A stretch of DNA of 64,000 nucleotides from contig BDSL01000073.1 in NCBI GenBank assembly GCA_003116995.1, positions 248,001-312,000 of the forward strand, given 5' to 3'. A program made the position numbers and the translations under genes. Each line of letters starts with the position of its first letter. Within the stretch, counting starts at the first letter, position 1. The stretch is from Yamagishiella unicocca. Lineage: Eukaryota > Chlorophyta > Chlorophyceae > Chlamydomonadales > Volvocaceae. Below the pieces are notes generated by a model. The model saw only the letters and a program-made list of their open reading frames with translations, had not been told where the DNA came from and made no database searches. Positions 13,401 to 25,400 of this stretch are shown piece after piece.

Positions 13401-16400
13401 AAAGGGTGTGCCAACGGGGTTGGTTGGTTGGTTGGTTGGTATGACGGGATGGTCAGGCCATTCCGGTTCGCAGACGAGGCTGGGCTGCGGCCCTGACGCC
13501 CATACGACCCGACGTCCACCCCCCTCCCCCTCCGCAGGAGAGCGCGGCCGCGGCCTTCGCCCGCTTCGACACCAACGGCAACGGCCGCCTGGAGCCGCGG
13601 GAGCTGGCTCGCTTCCTGCGCGCCTGCATCCCCGAACTGAGCAGCACCGAAATCAGGTGCGCGGCGGGCGTGAAAGCTCACAGCGCAGAACGCACCGCAT
13701 GCGGACGCCGTTTCGTCCGCCACCCATCTGGCTCAACCCCGGCGACCGATCGATCGGCCCAAAGCATTACCCCCGACTTCTGTATAGGAATTATAACCTC
13801 TATACAGGAAGGAATTTATAACTGTGGCTTTGTCACGATGTTGTCGATCGGCCGCAACCCCTCCGCCCGCCGCCTCCCCCGCACCCGCCCCCGGCTGCAG
13901 GCAGCTCATGACGCACCTGCACTCCATCGACGTCAACGGCGACGGCGCTCTGTCGTACGCTGAGCTGTCCCACGCGCTGTACGCCATGGAGCTCCAGATG
14001 CCGGACGGCCGCCGCATGAGCGCCCGGTACATGGCCAGGTGCGGTGTAATGGCGTCCGGGTGATGGGGGCTTCGAGGAGAGGAGCGAGCGCACAGCAGCA
14101 CGTGGAAGTGCGCTCCTTGCGTGGATTTGAGGGGCTCCTCCTGCCGCGCTTCCGGCAATGTAACACCGACGGCTGGGTGCGCTTTTGCTTTTATGTTCCG
14201 CTCCTTCCTTCCTTCCTTCCCCCATCCCTATTCCTATTCCTCCCCTTTTTGCAACCCACAGGCCATTCGCCGGCGGTGCTGGCGGCCAGCGCGGTGCATC
14301 ATCGTACGGCACCGGGGCGGTCCGGCCGTTCAACGAGATCCGCGAGTGGCGGCTGGACCCCTGGCACAGCCGGTCGGAGGACCGGGAGTACTGGGTTGAC
14401 CGGCAGAGCGGCATGGTGTACCAGCCCACGCGCGGCAGCACTGGCGGCAGCGGCGGCAGCGCACGGCAGAGCAGCTCCATGCCGCCGGAGGGAGGCAGCT
14501 GGCCGGTGCTGCTGGGGGCGCGGACAGCGGATGGAGGCGTTCGCAGGCTGGAGAGCACGCTGAGTGAGTGCAGGCGGTGGCGCACGCCAAGGGGGGTTAC
14601 AATAAAAGAAGTATAGAACCGAAGGGGCGCGCCATGTGGGGGGGGGGCACGGAAGGCCGAGGGCGCGGCATGGCTTTCCACCATCAGCCTGGCGGAAAAT
14701 AGCGGATCAAATTCGCCCTAGACCCGCCGCACATACATTCCGCGCCCACACCCACGCCGTCTTCGCGGCCTCCCCCGCACCCTCCGTGTCGTGACGTCGC
14801 CTCCAGGCTTCCGCTTCTTCGCCGCCCTGGACCGCAAGCTGCGAGTGGAGCGAGTGCGGCTGGAGGACCTGATCGGCGCGTACGACAGGGACGACAACGC
14901 GGGGCTGGATGGGCGGGAGCTGGCGCAGATGTCCCGTCACCTGATGGGTCAGGAGCTGAGCCCGGGAGCGGTCAAGTACCTGGTGGTAGGTGCCCTGGGC
15001 TGCACATTGTTACCGTTGCTTGATGCATGCTAGGGCGGATGACTGCGACTGCGAATGTGACTGTGACAGCGCACTCCAGTACGCGTCGCTGCAGCAGGCT
15101 CAGTCCGTGCAATGCCCGCATCCTGAACAGGCCCTCCTGGACCTGGATGGCGACCGACTGGTCACACGTGACGAGGTGGTGGAGGTGTTCCGGCAGTTGG
15201 GCAACGCGGGCAGGCGTATCTCAGGGCTACAGGTGAGAACTGCTACTGACACCTGTTGGAGCGAGCCGCCGAGTAACCTACCGTAATGTACTGGTACTCC
15301 CTCTGGCGAGCTGTGCGCCTCACCAACGCGATGGCCCGAATCCGAATCTGGATTCACATCCTGGATTCACAATCCTGGATTCATAATTCTGCAACCTCCC
15401 CCCCCAGGAACCGGCCGTTGTGGATGTGCTCAACCACCTCAGCTCCGCTGTGAGCGTCAGCCAGCGCGCTGCCTGGGACCGCTTCTGCCGGGCTGACGTC
15501 AACGGCACGGGGGTGCTAGAGCCTCGGGAACTCAAGGGGTAAGCAGGAAGAGAAGGGAGAGCCACTGGCTGGGAGATGCAGCAGAAGGACAGCGGAGGTG
15601 GCAGCATGGCCGCGGCTGTGACTCGGGAATGCCTCGCCTGCGGCTCCCACGGCCAGTAAGTAACCAGCGGAGCCAGCAGCCCATAACGCCACGTGTGTTT
15701 TCCTGGCCTGTGCCCCGCTGCTGCTGCTGCAGGTTCCTGGATGCCATCCTGCCGGGCTGCGCGCCTCAGGACATGCGCACGCTGCTGACGTTCCTGCACC
15801 TGCTAGACGTCAACGACAGCGGCACCATCGAGTGGAAGGAGCTGCTGGTGGCGCTGAGGGTGGGTGGGCGGCTGGCTGGGTGCCGGGCCGGAGGGGCACA
15901 TCGCAGGCGGGGTGCTAACATACATCGAGGGCTTGTAAAACGGCCCGAAAGTACAAAAACCGTTGGGTGGGAATGGAAAGGTGCCTGCCCGCCTGCGCTC
16001 CGAATCCGCTGGCCTACTGCGGACGGACGGTATATCCACGTTTTGGTCGTACACGGTCGTACTCCATCCCCGCGCGCAGGTGGTCCCCGTGCGCACCCCG
16101 CTCGGGGTCGTACGGCCCCCCAGGCCGCCCTTTGTCGTCCGGCGCTTGGACTCCAACGGCCGGCACCAGGACGAGGGGTACGACAGAGAAGAGCAGGACT
16201 ACGGCGAGGACTACAGCTCGCGGTACAGCGACGATGACCGGCGCGAGCGGCCCTCCTACCGGAACCAACGGAACAGCAGCATGTCAGACGGGGACGACGA
16301 CGACGTCGGGCGCCGTCGTTCGAGCGACCCCGCGGCCGAAATCTCGGACAGGTGCGCATCGCACATCGTCTTTTTCTCGGCCCCGCAATCGCGGCGTGAG

Positions 16401-19400
16401 CCCCTTCATGCCCCTCTGGCTGGGGCCCAACCCACGGGCTTCCTCTCATATGCCCCTTCCTGGCTGGGGAACCCCCTCCCCCCTGGCTGCCAGGCCGGCA
16501 ATCAACGCACCTCTCCCCCCGCTCGCCTCCCCTCGATTCCCCGAGGCGAGCGAGGCCGCAATCAACATACAACTCTCCCTCCGGTCGCTTCTCCTCCCCT
16601 CCCGCCAATCAAACACACAACTCTCCCCCGCTCGCCTCCCCTCCCCTCCCGCCAATCAAACACACAACTCTCCCCCGCTCGCCTCCCCTCCCCTCCCGCC
16701 GCTCCTCAGGGAGTTCGTCATGGAGCTGCGGCCAGCTTCCAGAAGCGTCGGCGGCAGTAGCAGGCGCCGCAGCAGCGACCGGTCGCCAGGCGCCGAGGCG
16801 ACGCTCCGAGACCCCGAATCCGGCCTCATCTACACCGCCCCTGACTCCTCGGTCAAGGGCGCCTGGGCGCAGCTGGCGGCCTACAGCGACCCACGGGACG
16901 GCAAGCGGTGCGTGGACCCGGTGGCGGTTATAGGGCCCCTTACACAGCAACGGCTTGGCAGGGGGCCATCCACGGGCTGTGACAATCTGGAGCGCCCACC
17001 CTGTGTCTGTGCTCCTCCCTTACCCGAACCGCACGCACCATCGCACCCCCCCCCGCCTCCTGCATTTCGCGGCAGTCAACCCAAGTCCAGTAGCATGCGC
17101 GCGCGCGTCCAGGTGTCTGAAGGCTATCCACCAGCTACACTTCCCATGTCGAGTAACCGGTTGTTTTCTGTACAAAACCCCCCCCCCCGCCTCCTCACCC
17201 CAGGTCTGTGCCGCCTCTAGCTTCCTGGAGGACGCTTCTGGACCTCGACGACCTGGTCCGTTCGGACCCGGATCGCCTGATGGAAACGGTGGAGGCCGTC
17301 CGGCGCCGGTCATCTGGGTCGGCGACCCGCGGGTCGTCGTCTCGGGCTGGCAACGACACGATGGACATCAGAGCGGTGGGTGCGAGAGCTGGAGTTTGGG
17401 TGGGGTACCATTATAAAATGCGGAGTGTAGGGGGTAGGACATTGTGTAGATATGAGGATATTCGCCCTGGACTAACGGCGATGTGGGATATGTAGATGTA
17501 GATGTGAAGGCGAACTCCAGGGCGTATGGCGGCTGCCGCAAGCCGGTCCGACGTTTCCCGTAACCTCCCTCGCCTTGCTTTCTTTTGCCGAAGTCTAATT
17601 CCCGCGTTGATTACCACTTTGCCAGGCGGCGGCGGTGTTCCTGAAGCTTGCGCGGGACACCGACCCGTGGGTCGAGCCGCTGATGCGCGGCATGCTCGAG
17701 GTCATGCACGATAGCACCGTGCGTGTGCGAAAGCTGAAGCCCGATGTGGAGGCTTTGGCGGCCGCGTACAGGCTGCTGACGGACCCTCGGGAGGGTCCGG
17801 CGCTGCTGCGGGAGGTTGCAACCAGCCTCAACAGGGACTACCGCAAGGTAGGGTGGGGGGCTGGACCGGCAATTTGGCTCGTCCGGTACTGTTGTACCCA
17901 CATCACTGTACCGCCAGTGTACTGCCTTGAGCCGTGCCCCGTGGTGACACCCGAAACACCATGTACGATATGGCGGTGTGGAATGTACGAATGTACGATG
18001 ACGCGTGTGGCTCTGTTCTGTCCGTACTTCGGTGCCGAGCTCCTGGCAGCTCCTGGAGCGGTACCAGGATCGTGCAAGGCCCGCTGCATGAAACACCCGA
18101 AACGCACCTGCTCAGCGCCAGCTTCCCTCGCAGTCCGTGCGCTCCAAATCACCCCCCCCACACACACACCACCACCACTTTCCGCATGCGCGCGCCTCCA
18201 GGTGTCCGAAGGCTATGCACCCACAACACTTCCCATGTCGGAGTGAAAGGTTCTTTCCTGTAGCTCCCACCCCACCCTCCCCCCACCTCCCCCCACCTTG
18301 GCCACACAGGTGGTCCGAGCCATGCGCAAGCGGGCCAGCCGCCAGAGTGGCGACGACTACGACCGGGACACGACCGGCAGTCGGCAACGTGGGACGGGGA
18401 CCAGCAGCGGCAGCGGCGTTGCAATGCTGCGGCTGAGGGACGTCAGAGACGCGCTGCGAGACGCGCTGCCGGAGGTGGGCGCAGGGGCCGGGGGGGTAAG
18501 GTCTGCCGGAAAGAAGTTTGCCTGCGGGGCCGGTGCTGGTGCGGCTGGCGCCTCGCTCTTTGGGCGGGTCCTCATCACCCTAAGTGGCGTCATCCCCGCT
18601 CACCTCGCTGGCTCACCGCTTGCGTCGTACGCATCCCCAGGTGCTGAACACCCCCGAGGCGGCGATGGCCACGCTACTGTACGTGCTGTACCACTGCCCG
18701 CACTGCTTGACCCGCGGGTCGCAGCCGTTGGCGCTGGGCTGGAAAGACGTCTTCAAGGTGCGCGGGGCGGGAGCACAGCACCCATGCGGGTCGGGCGGGT
18801 GCCTGGATCTACCACGGGTTCCTTCCTGGCACTGATAGGCTGGCCTCGGACCATGCCATCTGGTGCTGCAGCCGCTGCCTACTGCCCGGCAACTCCCCCT
18901 CTATCCTTATCCTCTAATCTCTGACCTTATCTACCTATCCTCTATCCTCTCCTCCTCTAGCATCTCACCTTTCTTGCCTGACCCCGCCCCTGCTGCAACT
19001 CGCCCTCCTGACCGGGGATTTCCCTCCCTCCCTTTGCGTGCCCCCAGGCGCTACGTGCGGTCAAGTGCAGGCACCCGGACGGGACGTCACGCGTGGGCGT
19101 GTGGGACGCGGAGGAGGTGGCCCGGGACGAGAGCGACGCGTCCGACTCGGGCTCCAGCAGGTCCTCCAGCCACGCCTCCCAGATCTCGGACGTCAGACCG
19201 GCGCGCAGCAGCCGCCGCACGCCCTCCTCCCGCAGCCTCCGTACCTACGACGAGACCAGCGGCGGCCGCCACCGCCGCCGCGGCGAGTACGACCCCAGGA
19301 GCCGTACGGACCGGTACGAAGAGCACTACAGCCCGCGCGCCGAGCGTCGCTCGTCAAGGCGCAGCATGTACGACATGGATCCTGTCATGGCGGCGGCGGC

Positions 19401-22400
19401 GGCGGCGGCGGCCGGGTCGTCGTACTCGGTCGGCAACCTGGACGCGGCCCAGATGGCGGAGCTGCAGCGGGTGGCGGGCATTGGCCGGTCGTTCAGCTAC
19501 GCCCCGGGCAGTGTTGCGGACGGCGCCGACGTGGCGGCTGTGCGACGACGCATGGCCACCGACCTGCGCATCACGCAGCAGCTGCCCGCCCGCCGCCTCA
19601 ACGTGACGGAGCTGGCGCGGCGCAAGGTGCACCCCGGGCGCCGCAAGGTGCCACTGGAGCTGTACGCGGGGCCGGACGGAAACAAGTACAGCCTGGACAG
19701 CGCGACGGGTGGGTGCGGCCTGTGGCATTTGGCTCTGTGGGTCGGTGGGTCGGGGGTCGGTGGCTCCTTTGCTGCTCTGGAGGCAAGGCGGGAGCGCGGT
19801 CGCGGCGGCAGCGACGTTAAACACGTTGAGCTGCGAACAGCGCTTGATGCACGCACCCCTGACTGGTCCCAGCCGCCTGGTCGTACAACGTGCGCCGCCT
19901 CGTTCACTGTCCCCCTCGCACCCGCGCTGCATCCCAACCCACTCGGCTCCCTCCCTCCCCCCTATTATTCCCGTGTCGTGTAACCGGTCCTTACGCCCCC
20001 CCCGCCTCCCCCCTCATGCAGGTCTGGTCTACTTCCTGTCGCAGTCCCCCGAGTACCCCGACCTGGCTGGCAAGCTGCGACCCAGCGGGGAGCTGGCGCT
20101 GGGCGGCGGGTCGTCGGCGTCGCTGCAGGTGGGCAGGCCGGCATGGGTGTTCAGACCGCAACAATAATAATAATGTAAAATATTAAAATGTAATATTAAT
20201 GTAATATTCATAATAATTATTATCATTGTTATTATTATTACGCTGGCCGGAGCCTGGCATGTATTAAGGGGGTGGGGAACTGAGGGGCGGACTCCGCCCC
20301 TATATGCCCGCACCACCGGGTTCAGGCCGCAACACCAACTTGCTGCTGATGCCGAGCGCACCACGGCACTACCGTGATGAGTGGGGTGCTGCTCACGCGC
20401 GGTATGGTGCTGAGCTTCACTCGATGGTTCTGGGCTTCACCGCATCCCCCCTCTTGCTATCTTCTCCCCCCAACGCAGACCGTCTTCAACAAGCTGCGAA
20501 CGCTAGACGAGGGCGTGCTGGTGCAGCTGTTCAAGGCGTACGACACGTAAGTTTTCCCAGGAACGAGATGGCGCCACCGCTCGGGGAAGGGCACTGCTGG
20601 TGTGTTTGGAGACGTCAGCGAACGCCGCCCCTTGTGGCACCTCACTCCGCCTGCCGCGCACCTTCCTCGTGGTCTCGTGTGGCGCCTCACTCCGTCCTCC
20701 GTGCACCGGCCCTGCACCGGCCCTGCAGGAACAGCAACGGAACGCTGGAGCTAAAGGAGCTCATGGCGCTGCTGCGCGACGTGACCGGCCTGCCGTACGC
20801 CGAGGCGGGGCTGGTGCAGGTGAGCGTGTCGCTTGGGGACACACCTACAGCGAACCGCAAGCGATGTGTTTGGGGTGCAGGCGCGGGACTCTGCCTGTCG
20901 CAAAGGTTGCTACTCCACTGCCCCGAAGTCGCACGCACACCAATTTCCGTTACGCAACCCAAATTCCGTTACGCAACCCAAATTCCGTTGCACAACCCAA
21001 ATTCCGTTGCGCGCCGCAAATTCCGTTACGCAACCCAAATTCCGTTATGCGCCAGGCGCTGCTCGACGTGGACCTCAGCAACACGCTGACGCTGAGGGAG
21101 TGGATAGAGGGCATTCGTGCGTCAACCGACTCCCTGGACACCATGTCAGCCGCCTTTGGCAGCGGCGGCGGCGCGAGCCGGGCGCAGCGCAACGCCCTTA
21201 CGGTGCTGGCGGCCGTCAGCAAGCAGATCGCAGCAGACCTCGAGGTCTTCTGGGCGGCGTACGCGCGGGCGGACCGCGACGGGTGAGAGGCGGGGTTCCG
21301 CCCTGCTGCTGCTGCTGCTGCTACTCCTGCTGATGCAAACATGCCGATACCCGTACCGGTATGGCGTGGGCGAATACTAATCAAGCCACCGCGCCCGCCA
21401 CCCTCCTCTGTAACCAAGATACCGGTATTTATTCAAACGTATGCACCGGCCCCCCGCTGCCGCGTCTCCCCCCCGCCTACCTGTCCTGGCCGCTGCAGCA
21501 ACGGCTACCTGGACGTTGCCGAGCTGGCTCGCTTCTTCAAGGACCTCTTCCGCGACATGCCCCCTTACGACCTGCGGCTGCTGGTGGCGCACTGCTTCAC
21601 GGCGGACATGGAGAAGGACGGGATGGTGCGACCCGACGAGCTGCTGCAGCACCTCAGGTGCGGTTGCCGGTTGGTTGGTTGGTTGGTTGGTTGCTTGGGA
21701 TCGCGCAGTGGATCCGATGGGTGTGAAGATGAGTGAAACCGCTGTCTTCGACAGCGCCGTATCTTCGCGCGGGCTTGCTCACCCCTGCCCCGCTCCTGCC
21801 CCGCTCCTGCCTCCCGCCGCATTACCCACTTCCGCAGAGCCATCCCGCTGGAGTCGCCCACGGGTGAGCCGGGAGGAGGAGGGCGAGGAGGAGGAGGAGG
21901 AAGAAGGGGGGAAGAGGAGGACGAGGAGGACGAGCGGGGAAGAGGAGGAGATGGATGCGGACTAGGAGGATGGGGAGGAGGAGGCGGGGGAGGAGCAAGA
22001 GGAGGGGGAGGTGGAAGAGGGAACGCCTGTGGGCAGGGTGCTGGAGGGTGCTGTCCGGATAGCGGCACGATAATAGTAGTGCAAAAACACACCCACACAC
22101 GTACCTCCTATACCGCGCATCACAGGCACATTGCCCACAATGCCCACAACAACCCTAAAAACCCCACCACGCCTCGCCTTGCGTTCCGGTTGCGGTCCGC
22201 CTCGCACAGGCGTGACTCACAGGCCGGGATTCAAGCTGCCCTCCGCCAGCTCCGGCAGTGCGGGCCTTATGGACTCAATCCGCTCCGTCAACCCGAACGC
22301 GCGGTACACCTACACCAAGGGCCTCACGGTGGGGTCTCTTGGGGAACGAGGGGGGAGAGGAGAGAGCCGTGGGCTCCTTAGGGCTGCATGAGCCTAGCTG

Positions 22401-25400
22401 GGTAGGGATGTACGAGGAGGTGGCGGTCGGATGGATGCGGAGGAATGCGGCGTGGTGCGGCGCAATGACTGGAAGGGGGTTGTCGGCATCGAACCACGGC
22501 AATGCAGTGTGGGTGGTCATGGCTACACCTTGTTGTCGTGGAGGGCGAGGAGCCAGCGGCTGGGCCGGCGGCGCCGTCCCCGCCACCTCCACAGCGCCCT
22601 GTCCTGACGTCCCTCCCACCCACCCCCCTGTCCTGACGTCCCTCCCACCCATCCCCCTGTCCTGACGTCCCTCCCACCCATCCCCCTGTCCTGACGTCCC
22701 TCCCACCCACCCCCCTGTCCTGACGTCCCTCCCACCTCCCCCCTGGCCCGCAGATTGAGTTGCCCGAAGCGTCGACGCCCATAATCAACGAGTCGCTGCT
22801 GCCGCCCGGTGAGCCGTTATTGGGGCCATGATTGGGGCCAGGATTGGGGCCAGGATTTGCGGCACCAGCGGCACCGCAAGCCACACACTCCAAACTGTCC
22901 TTAGCGGCCTGCCCGTATCCTGCTACAGCGCTTTGCTCTTTCGCTGCTGCCGTCATCAGGAACGCCCCCTGCATGCCCCGCTGCTTGTCGCTTCATTGCC
23001 CTGCGCCCGTCCTCTGCACCCATCGCCGCCCTCCACCCCCGACCCCCAGGCCACGGCTTCATGCAGCAAGCCGCAACGCCCATGGGCAGCGGGTACCCTT
23101 ACCCGGGCGGTGCCGGGATGCCCAACACCCCCCACGGCGCCGCCTCGCTGGCGGCCATGTCCGCAATGACCGGCGGCATGGGCGTGCCGTCGTACGTGCC
23201 AGTGCCCATGCCGATGCCCGTGCCGTACATGATGCCTAACATGATGGCCGCGGGAATGGGTGGCGGCAGCGTCGGCGGCGCCGGCGGCGGCGGCAGCTCC
23301 GTCATGGGCTACCTGCTGCCGTACCAGCAGGACATGTACCAGGCGCTGATGGACCGGCTGGTGGGTACCATCACCTGCCTTCGTTTTCTCGTTTCATCGT
23401 TTCCTGTTTTCCTCGTTTCCTCGTTTCCTCGTTGTCTCGTTTCCTGTTTTCCTCGTTTCCTCGTTTCCTCAGACCTCCTGGCGCCCGTTCGTCGCCGCTC
23501 TTCCGACCCCCTAACCCCGCTGCCGTACCGAACACTTCCTAGTCGGTTTTACGTTCAAGTGCCAACCGACGGGCGTCCTCCCAACCGCTACCGTTGGCGC
23601 ATCGCCTGTTCTTCCGGCTGCTGTGCCCCCCCGCCCCGCCCGACGTCCACCATCCAAAAGAACACCGGCACCCCCCTACCTGCAGGCGCCGCGCGCCTAC
23701 GATGCTCCCAGCGTCGCCGGCTCCCGGAGGAGCCGCCGCATCTCGATCAACACCGCAACACCTCGGGCATCAGAGGCTGGCACCGTGTACAGCGCCGTCG
23801 GCAGCGACGGCCTCACGCCGCCCTCCTCCGACGACCGAGACGACGAGCCGCCGGTGCCGGTGGCTCCACACCACCCCCAGGTGCGGTCGTCGTACTCGCA
23901 AGAGCCGCCGATGTCGTCGCCGCGGCAGTCGCAGTACGGCGACGCGCCCCAGGTGCCGTACGTCGAGCCGCCGCCGCCGATCTACCCCGAATCGCAGCAG
24001 CAGCCGTACGTCGAGCAGCCGCCGCCGGTTTACCCAAGGCGGCGCAGCTACTCGGGCGGGCGGTATCTGCAGCGCAGCCCCTACAGCCCCCACTCGCAGT
24101 ACCAGCAGCAGCAGCAGCCGTACGGGTACGACAACCCGTCGATGTCGTACGACGGGCAGTACAGGTCGGCGACCCCGGTCGCGGGCGGCAGCGGCTTCGG
24201 CACTATCATGGAGCTTCAGCGGTTGGCGACCAACGACCCGGCGGTGAGTGAACCATGGGTCCCTAGATTGCGGCGTTGACAAGACCAAAGCCTGGTGAGG
24301 GAGTCTAGTTGACGGAAATCTCGGACCCACTGGCACTACAAACGCGAATGCTGCCCGGCGTGCTTTGGCGTGGTTGGCGGCTATTGTTCTCTTGTAGATA
24401 TGTACCTGGTCCCGCTCCCAATATTCCGCCGCTCGAGCGGAATGCTGCGCAGCGCGCTAGTGGTCCCACCAAGCGGACCACTTGATTCAAGCCGCACCGC
24501 TAGCTGATCCCAATAGCTTTCACTGGCCCCGACACTCCCCTGAACTCCCCTATCTCCCGCGCCCTCCTGCCGCCCACCCCCATAAGGCCTTCCACGCCCA
24601 CTTCACGGCCTGCTCCCGTCGGGTCAACCTCAGCGCGGTCGCACGACGGTCGTACAGCTCTGGTTACGGAGCCGGGCGCTCACAGACAGGGGGTTTCACG
24701 TTCGTGGTGCCCCGCGCAGCGCTTGGGCAGGTAAGGCCCTCGGGCACCACCATCAGCACGTTTCATAATCGGTTTTCTTATCCAGTGCCGACCCACGGGT
24801 CTCATCTCCTACACCTCCCCCCACTGACGCTCACCGTCCCCATTGTCAACGCCCCCCCTTCCCTTTCCCTCCCTCCTCCGCCATCCAGCTCATACAACGC
24901 GCTTACCCCGGCCTGAGGGAGAGCGAGCGCCGCTACACGGCCAGCGTCCTCACCGCCTGCCTGCCGTACAATACGGCGTCGTACACGGAGGAGGACCTGG
25001 GTTTCGCCATCCGGCAGGGCGCCGCCATTGAGCGCGCGGTTTCGGAGCGGCGGCTGCCGGTTGACGTGGCGGCGGTGGCGTCTCGGCTGGCGGACGACGT
25101 AGTCGGCAGCGCGGCGTACGGCGCGGCCAGGTGCTGCCTGGGGGGTTTACCCGGACTTCTGGCTGTTTCCTAATGTCTGTGGGTGTGCCTGGCATCATGA
25201 CTGTCTCCTAATGTCTGTGGGTGTGCATGGCGTCTGAAGGAGCGCGCGGAGGCCAAGGCCGCCCTAGTCCTAGAGACCGAGTTGCTCCTGGGGCACCCTC
25301 GAACTGTCGCCACCGCTCCTGCGTCGGCCCCGAACCCTTCCCAACACACCACTCACCTGGTCGAATATCCCCATGTCACAGTGAAATGGTATGGTATTAA

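Larger units (their letters stand above)
21838..24730 (+). other. Post-module-9 linker and low-complexity region
   Basis: Starts with a 26-nt microexon. A Gly/Met/Pro-rich exon follows (runs such as VPVPMPMPVPYMMP), then a 558-nt exon rich in Pro, Gln, Tyr and Ser (YVEPPPPIYP, YVEQPPPVYP). The last, 45-nt exon (TGGFTFVVPRAALGQ) is the least certain: its phase fits but support is otherwise thin. Confidence 0.65.

Noticed and set aside
15967..17220. 417-codon + strand frame
   Set aside because: Alternative frame over exons 16080-16351 and 16710-16907 and their intron; the chosen frame fits the linker homology and phases.
21441..21965. Glu-rich reading after 21863
   Set aside because: Intronic polypurine tract; the 26-nt exon splices in frame to 22210.
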